A model generated the notes under the pieces. That model searched no databases. It was not told the origin of the DNA and saw only the letters and a program-made list of their open reading frames with translations. Both the position numbers and the translations under genes were made by a program. Positions 60,601-64,000 of a stretch of DNA of 64,000 nucleotides are shown piece by piece. Source of the DNA: Amycolatopsis rubida. Its GTDB lineage: Bacteria > Actinomycetota > Actinomycetes > Mycobacteriales > Pseudonocardiaceae. The DNA lies in contig NZ_FOWC01000001.1 of NCBI RefSeq assembly GCF_900115345.1, forward strand, positions 372,001 to 436,000, in the 5' to 3' direction. Every line of letters starts with the position of its first letter. Position 1 is the stretch's first letter.

Positions 60601-60630
60601 CGCGATCCCTGCCCGACGAGACGGCACCAT
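57628..60630 (-). CDS. LysM and BTAD (SARP-like) giant membrane protein
   Basis: 1000 residues. Three N-terminal hydrophobic segments (GLLAAILLAALVAGLPAALI; FLLDVLACLAWLIWLVFVID; VAAVLVGALLVAVLG) are followed by a LysM-like domain at ~195-245 (HDSLWRIAQRCLGDGDRWPE; NPHLIHPGDTLRLP), a Pro-rich linker, another TM (GEVFVSLGLAAAVSALLVRA) and a ~250-residue C-terminal OmpR-like wHTH plus bacterial transcriptional activator domain (RPVELLVYLAVHPGGASRDG; GLEAEWLAAAREATRRDALD). It may couple cell-wall sensing to a cytosolic regulatory domain. The start ATG at 60630 shares a base with the upstream stop (TGATG). Confidence 0.85.
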   Translation of the reverse strand: MVPSRRAGIARVGRLLGRVARGLLAAILLAALVAGLPAALIYGVGWPLPDHLPNLDEIGSVLMAPMSTRFLLDVLACLAWLIWLVFVIDVAACGVEVARGARWPELRRQTGPVRRVAAVLVGALLVAVLGRTATAAPAAPAEAARPVGHAPVIATAPARTPPVAGEHTGTPLSRSQPAVEPGTERVRPPEDGVHDSLWRIAQRCLGDGDRWPEIWALNEGSTQPGGRVLSNPHLIHPGDTLRLPTTSPPPSPPAPPPAPPEPTPPSPAPAAEPAPPAPSTTTPPPATPPLSEPAPATTDPAAGTAADEPAGGAVTWGSGEVFVSLGLAAAVSALLVRARRRRHARYRPGSGRRGDDLPVAPVVYRLRLAHLRAQHHDEDSELEAGTDEAGDTGTDDPATHEDRPDPGRCGAAARSRRADTGTEGQVRVLAPRVRRVIGTASAPGTGPAEPPSVVDIALDPTAPGAGGETVNAAAGEGTQVAFDLARVHGLGLVGPGGYAAARALLLSVLTAVSEGGSVPRVFVPAADLARLLGVPVPAAGLPDTVAVVADLDTALAALDAPEPSRPAVLIATPPGEPDRQARLQQLLDNGAQHGLAALLLGQWRPGVTAYVTARGIFSATDPGLGEPLRGTRAFTLPETATRDLLAFLRTAQPPDAGGVSDAPEPRNRALAPRRTPTQEAAPSPPERAGDGPGRLEITAGSPAPEPAAAEADAHRGSEPRPLPPPTEAAGTPAAPLVLTVFGTPALHWRPDPSRLEDTRDLYGELSSRPVELLVYLAVHPGGASRDGIVDALWPDEPPRNPASVLRTVLSRIRRALDAATRGAAGELVLAEHGRYRLDPAAVEVDYWGFADAVIARRTAATPERRADACEAVVAHYGGALAEGLEAEWLAAAREATRRDALDAVVALARARVADDPDYTLDLLETARAFDPHNELLYRDIMRLQHALGRHDAISRTLALLRTRLDEIDAAPDTDTVDLARRLRARDTGIPVDEFSRSTAP

Positions 60631-61052
60631 CAGTGACTCGCCACACGCCCCGCGGCACCGCCGGCGACGGACTCAGGTGCCGCCGGTGCCGCGGGGCGTG
60701 TGGCACGCGCCGCGGTGGCGGCCTGAGTGCCCTTGCCGGGAGCGTCGTTCTTCTTCGCGCTCGGTCGCTTGCGCTTGCCGCCGCGGGCGGGCTTGGCGGC
60801 CTGGTCGCGCCAGCGGGCGAGGTCGTCGGCCGGGACGTCGGTGACCTGGGCCAGCTCGGGCACGTCGATGACCTCGCCCGCAGCGGTCAGGACCTCGCCG
60901 AGCTCACGTTCGAGGTCGGCGAGCTGCCCGGCGAGCTCGGCGTGCCGACGGGCCAGCTCGCCCACGGCGGTGGCCGCTCGGGCGCGGCGCACGCTGCGTG
61001 CGGAGTCTCGTTCCTGAAGCCGGCGGGCGATCTCTTCTTCCGAGGCGACCAT
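60630..61052 (-). CDS. Coiled-coil protein with basic tail
   Basis: 140 residues. Residues 5-75 are a probable coiled coil (EEEIARRLQERDSARSVRRA; RRHAELAGQLADLERELGEV). A short TDVPADDLARWRDQAA segment resembles a helix-turn-helix recognition region. The tail is Lys/Arg/Ala-rich. Coupled to the LysM/BTAD gene. Function unknown, possibly DNA-binding. Confidence 0.65.
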   Translation of the reverse strand: MVASEEEIARRLQERDSARSVRRARAATAVGELARRHAELAGQLADLERELGEVLTAAGEVIDVPELAQVTDVPADDLARWRDQAAKPARGGKRKRPSAKKNDAPGKGTQAATAARATRPAAPAAPESVAGGAAGRVASH

Positions 61053-61084
61053 GCCGTTCTCCTTCCGTGACGGCGCAGCCGCGG

Positions 61085-61516
61085 TCAGGGCTCGATGCCG
61101 CTGACACCGCGCTGCGGGTGGGCGGCGCCCCGCCCATGGGCATGGATGGCGTCGATCCCGACCAGCGACAGCAGCTGGGTTCGATACGTGGCGGTGACCT
61201 CGACCGTCACGGTGTCCCCGGCCACCTGGACCGTGCCGGTGGCGCCGACGCTGGCCAGGTACCGCTGGGCCAGGTCCCGGGCCCGCACCGGATCGAGCCG
61301 AACCACGCCGCTGGCGCGGTATGCCGCGAGGTCGAGGGCTTGAGCGCCGGCGCGGGCGGCGGACTCGGCTTGCCCGCCGGTGCGGACCTTGCTCGCCAGG
61401 GCGAGGCCGCCGTCCAGGCTCAGGCCGGTCAGGGCGAGCAGCCCGATCAGCAGCGTGAGCACGAAGGCGGTCACCCGGCCTTCCTCGGCCCGCCACCACC
61501 GCAGCCCACGCCGCAC
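61085..61516 (-). CDS. TadG/TadE-like pilus-assembly protein
   Basis: About 143 residues. RWWRAEEGRVTAFVLTLLIG and LLALTGLSLDGGLALASKVR form the N-terminal Tad motif: an E-rich cleavage-like junction followed by a single TM. Then QAESAARAGAQALDLAAYRA and a small beta domain. Typical of putative Flp pilus-assembly TadE/G-like proteins. The GTG at 61516 is the best start. It is one of three Tad-type proteins in this block. Confidence 0.75.
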   Translation of the reverse strand: MRRGLRWWRAEEGRVTAFVLTLLIGLLALTGLSLDGGLALASKVRTGGQAESAARAGAQALDLAAYRASGVVRLDPVRARDLAQRYLASVGATGTVQVAGDTVTVEVTATYRTQLLSLVGIDAIHAHGRGAAHPQRGVSGIEP

Positions 61517-61564
61517 CGCCGCACCAGGAACGCCGGTGCGCGACGGGGCGGCGGGGTGAGCAGA

Positions 61565-62104
61565 ATGGGCCGCGTGACCGCGCCCGCGACGCAGGAATCG
61601 CCCTTTGCGAGTGAGGACTGCCTGACCGCCTGGCACGAGGCCGGACACGCGGTCGTCTACCTGATGCAGAGCCGGTCGCTGCGTTACGTCACGCCGCGAC
61701 CCCGCACCGCCGGGCGGGCCGGGTTCACCGCGGTCCGGCCTCGCCGGGTCGATCTGTCCGCGCTGGCGGTCGTCGCCCATGCCGGACCGCTCGCCCAGGC
61801 ACGCTATGTCCTCGACACCACCGGCGCGGACGAACGACTCCACGAGGACGACGTGACCGCCGACGACGTCCGCCTCGACGCCTACCTGCATGGCGGGCAC
61901 GACGACCTCGCCGTGATCGCCGAAGCCCGCCGCGCCTACGGCCTGGCCGCCCGGCGACCCGACTTGTGGGCGGGCATCGCGCAGGACCTGATCGACCGGC
62001 ACTGGACCGAGATCGGCCGTGTCGCGGCGGGGTTGCTCGAGCATCGGACGTTGACCGGTGCCCAGCTCCGCGCCTGCGTCCCCGGGCACTGGCTCGCGCG
62101 CTGA
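61565..62104 (+). CDS. FtsH-type M41 peptidase domain without AAA module
   Basis: 179 residues on the strand opposite to its neighbours. The N-terminus has CLTAWHEAGHAVVYLMQSRS, with the HEAGH zinc motif characteristic of M41 (FtsH) peptidases, then HAGPLAQARYVLDTTGADER and VTADDVRLDAYLHGGHDDLA. The ATPase domain is absent. A stand-alone protease or inactive binder; its substrates may be the surrounding pilins, by context only. ATG 61565 or GTG 61574 could be the start. Confidence 0.72.
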   Translation: MGRVTAPATQESPFASEDCLTAWHEAGHAVVYLMQSRSLRYVTPRPRTAGRAGFTAVRPRRVDLSALAVVAHAGPLAQARYVLDTTGADERLHEDDVTADDVRLDAYLHGGHDDLAVIAEARRAYGLAARRPDLWAGIAQDLIDRHWTEIGRVAAGLLEHRTLTGAQLRACVPGHWLAR

Positions 62105-62112
62105 GTCGACCA

Positions 62113-62550
62113 TCACCCACCCCCCGGCTGGTGCCAGGACCGGTAGGTGTCGACGACTTCGCTGGCGGTCGATTCCAGGGTTTTCCCGCCGGGCAGCAGC
62201 GCCTGACCGAAGTCGACCGTGCAGCGCACATGCACGGTCACCGCCCCAGCGGGCACGAGCGAGCCGGACATCGTGGTGGTGACGCCCCGGCAGACCAGTC
62301 CGGCTTGTGCGAGCGCGGCGCTGGCGGTGTCGCGGGCGGCTTTGATCGCGGCCGTGGCGCTGCGTTGCAGGGTGGCGGCCCGGGCGGCTTGGTGGGCGGC
62401 GTCGTCGAGCCGCAGCCGGGCGTCGACGCCGCGATGCACCACCACCGCCAGGAACACCAGCAGCATCACCAGTAGCGGAGTGACCAGCACGGCCTCGGCG
62501 GTCACCGAGCCGCGCTCGGCGGCCCACCACCTCCGCAACCGGACCGTCAT
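62113..62550 (-). CDS. TadE-like pilin
   Basis: 145 residues. [20 protein letters not shown] followed by [20 protein letters not shown] is the TadE pattern: a G/S-x-T-x-E type pre-pilin junction with E+5, then one TM. A region with [20 protein letters not shown] and a Cys-containing beta part follow. A minor pseudopilin of a Tad/Flp system. Confidence 0.8.
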   Translation of the reverse strand: MTVRLRRWWAAERGSVTAEAVLVTPLLVMLLVFLAVVVHRGVDARLRLDDAAHQAARAATLQRSATAAIKAARDTASAALAQAGLVCRGVTTTMSGSLVPAGAVTVHVRCTVDFGQALLPGGKTLESTASEVVDTYRSWHQPGGG

Positions 62551-62570
62551 TGCCTTCGGCGCGCGCCCGG

Positions 62571-63551
62571 TCACGACTGCCCCTCTCCTGACCGGCCTCG
62601 CCGCGCCAGCGCCCTCGAGGATGAGGTGCCGCGGCTGAGCCCGCGGGGCAGGATGCGGAGAAGCCGCGACCACGACGAGGGCGGCTGTTCCCACGGGAAC
62701 GCTCCCGCCTCGGTGATGTCGCGGGCGGCGGTGATGTAGGCGAACACGTTCTGCGGCAACGCTTCCGCGGCCTCGGTCAGCCGCCGGACTTCGGCGTGGC
62801 CGGGCAGGGCGGCGAGGATGTGGTCGGTGCGGGTGGTCAACTCGGTGTGGCGCAGTTTCGCCTCCCAGGCCCGGGTCAGCACGACGCAGCCGTGCACGTG
62901 CTGGACGACCTCGTCCAGGGCGTCATCCATCACCAGGACCGCTTTGCGTGCCGCGACGGCCAGCTGGCCGACCACGGAATCGGGATCGGCGGCGAGTTCG
63001 TCAACCAGTACGCGGGCGGCGCGGGTGCGGTCCAGGCAGCACAGCGCCTGCCAGACCACCCGGTGCACTTCACGCGGTACGCCTGGGTCGATCCACGTCC
63101 GGGCTGGGCTGCGGTGCAGTTCGCCCACCCCGGCGATCAGGGTCCGCACCGCGTAGCTGGCGGGGCCGAGGTCGGTGAAATCGCGGCTGCGGAAGAAGAA
63201 CTCACCCCGCACGCGATCCAGCCGACACGGGCTCCCCGGGCCGTGGCGATGGTCGGTGAGCATGCGGGCGGCGCTGTACCAGCCGGCGAACAGGCTCACG
63301 CCCACCGCGAGAATTCCGGCCCCCAGCGCGAACACCGCGCCGAACCCGCTGCCGGACGCCGCCGCGAGCACCGCCAGGGCGACCCCGGCCAGTCCGGTGA
63401 GGACAGTCCGCGGACGCAGACCCGCACGGACACGCTCGCCACGCCACCGCGCCTGCGGGATATCAGGGTTGAGCAGCACCGAATCCGGCCCGTCCGGGAA
63501 CGTCGCCGCGCGCACCGGCATCACCGCGTCAGGCGGGTTATGGTGTGCCAT
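62571..63551 (-). CDS. Two-TM hypothetical membrane protein
   Basis: 326 residues. TM helices near residues 50-65 ([20 protein letters not shown]) and 70-90 ([20 protein letters not shown]). The remaining ~230 residues are cytosolic and helical ([60 protein letters not shown]). GGAAAG precedes ATG 63551. Located between Tad pilin genes; function unknown. Confidence 0.7.
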   Translation of the reverse strand: MAHHNPPDAVMPVRAATFPDGPDSVLLNPDIPQARWRGERVRAGLRPRTVLTGLAGVALAVLAAASGSGFGAVFALGAGILAVGVSLFAGWYSAARMLTDHRHGPGSPCRLDRVRGEFFFRSRDFTDLGPASYAVRTLIAGVGELHRSPARTWIDPGVPREVHRVVWQALCCLDRTRAARVLVDELAADPDSVVGQLAVAARKAVLVMDDALDEVVQHVHGCVVLTRAWEAKLRHTELTTRTDHILAALPGHAEVRRLTEAAEALPQNVFAYITAARDITEAGAFPWEQPPSSWSRLLRILPRGLSRGTSSSRALARRGRSGEGQS

Positions 63552-63600
63552 AAGGCTTTCCTTTCGGCCGGTCGCCGAGATCGCTGCTGCGGCAAAGGAA

Positions 63601-64000
63601 TTAGGGCGCGGTGTCGGGCGCGAAACGCTCGATCTCGCCGGAGGCTTCGGCGTGCACGTGCAGGTGCACACCGGGCAAGACCGCGGCGGCCTCGCCACGG
63701 ATACTCACCGACACCGCGGCCGCACCGCGGGACACCGCGAGCTGGGGCTCGCGCAGGGGTCCGGCGGCGAGGTCGTCGAGCAGGCGCTGCCCGGCCGCCT
63801 GCCCGGCGCTGGTGGTGCCGTCCTGGGTCCGGGCGGCGGCCAGGGCCTGGGAAGCGGCGGCCTGCGCGACGTGGGTGGCGTGCGACCACACCGCGAACTG
63901 GATGATCGCCAGCAACGCCAGCAGCAACAGCGGGGTCGCGATGACCAGTTCGACGGTGACCTCGCCCCGGTCTCCACGCAGCGCGCGCCGGATACGCTCG
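63601..64000 (-). CDS. TadE-like pilin (5' end outside the window)
   Basis: At least 132 residues. IRRALRGDRGEVTVELVIAT followed by PLLLLLALLAIIQFAVWSHA is the canonical TadE pre-pilin signature (RGEVTVE then a TM). Then AQAAASQALAAARTQDGTTS and a beta-rich C-terminus. The start lies at or beyond base 64000. Tad motor genes would be expected to the right. Confidence 0.8.
   Translation of the reverse strand, partial: ERIRRALRGDRGEVTVELVIATPLLLLALLAIIQFAVWSHATHVAQAAASQALAAARTQDGTTSAGQAAGQRLLDDLAAGPLREPQLAVSRGAAAVSVSIRGEAAAVLPGVHLHVHAEASGEIERFAPDTAP

Overview
The window is very GC-rich actinobacterial DNA with GTG starts, 4-bp stop/start overlaps, F420-type enzymes and a GlnX/GlnH sensor locus. 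By inference it comes from a Pseudonocardiaceae genome of the Amycolatopsis type. The left 10.7 kb looks like ordinary chromosome. The remaining ~53 kb is accessory and is dominated by an integrative conjugative element (ICE) with a type IV secretion system (T4SS).

1-10.7 kb, chromosome. On the minus strand lie glnX and glnH (pknG would be expected just off the left edge), an AcoX/NAD-kinase-like protein, a CopZ-like metallochaperone, a cold-shock protein and a ThDP-dependent enzyme. On the plus strand lie a hydroxyacid-oxoacid transhydrogenase, a coupled thioesterase and a secreted DUF4232 protein. The block ends in two wrecked genes, a WYL regulator and an epoxide hydrolase. They are followed by a tRNA-Lys(TTT) that stops being tRNA-like in the 3' strand of its anticodon stem. 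I read this as an island boundary or a deletion scar.

10.8-22.4 kb, accessory cargo. A tightly packed minus-strand operon encodes an XRE regulator, an ImmA/IrrE protease, a DUF6545 membrane protein, an F420-type reductase and an amidohydrolase. It faces a STAND (XRE/NB-ARC/TPR) regulator, with two matching dyad operators and a sigma70-like promoter in between. Next is a compact RiPP-like locus: a 41-residue Asp-rich peptide, a lasso-cyclase-like asparagine synthetase homologue and a methyltransferase, with a divergent HTH/Nudix-like regulator.

22.4-31 kb, recombination and DNA modification. This part holds a tyrosine integrase and an excisionase-like HTH, a phage-type PAPS-reductase-like gene with two frameshifts, an orphan recombinase DNA-binding domain, a broken C5 methyltransferase, a small Zn-ribbon protein, an amino-MTase and a Rossmann-like partner. 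It ends at an 11-bp-periodic iteron array in the divergent promoter region ahead of the transfer operon.

31-43.5 kb, transfer module on the plus strand: a sigma4-like HTH protein, VirB2-like pilin, VirB6/TrbL, PrgI-like (VirB3), VirB4, a TraG/VirD4 coupling protein, a DnaA-box-like cluster, a replication-relaxation protein and a VirB1-like lytic transglycosylase/NlpC-P60 hydrolase. No canonical relaxase is present.

43.5-64 kb, mostly minus-strand accessory module: a tandem RAMA-domain protein, a two-wHTH protein (plus strand), DUF4314, three paralogues of an uncharacterised TDFYVG family, a metallopeptidase-VWA protein with its MoxR AAA+ partner, a LysM/BTAD giant protein, Tad-type pilins and a stand-alone FtsH-type M41 peptidase domain. 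Several genes here and in the modification region carry single-base frameshifts, so either decay or assembly indels must be considered.
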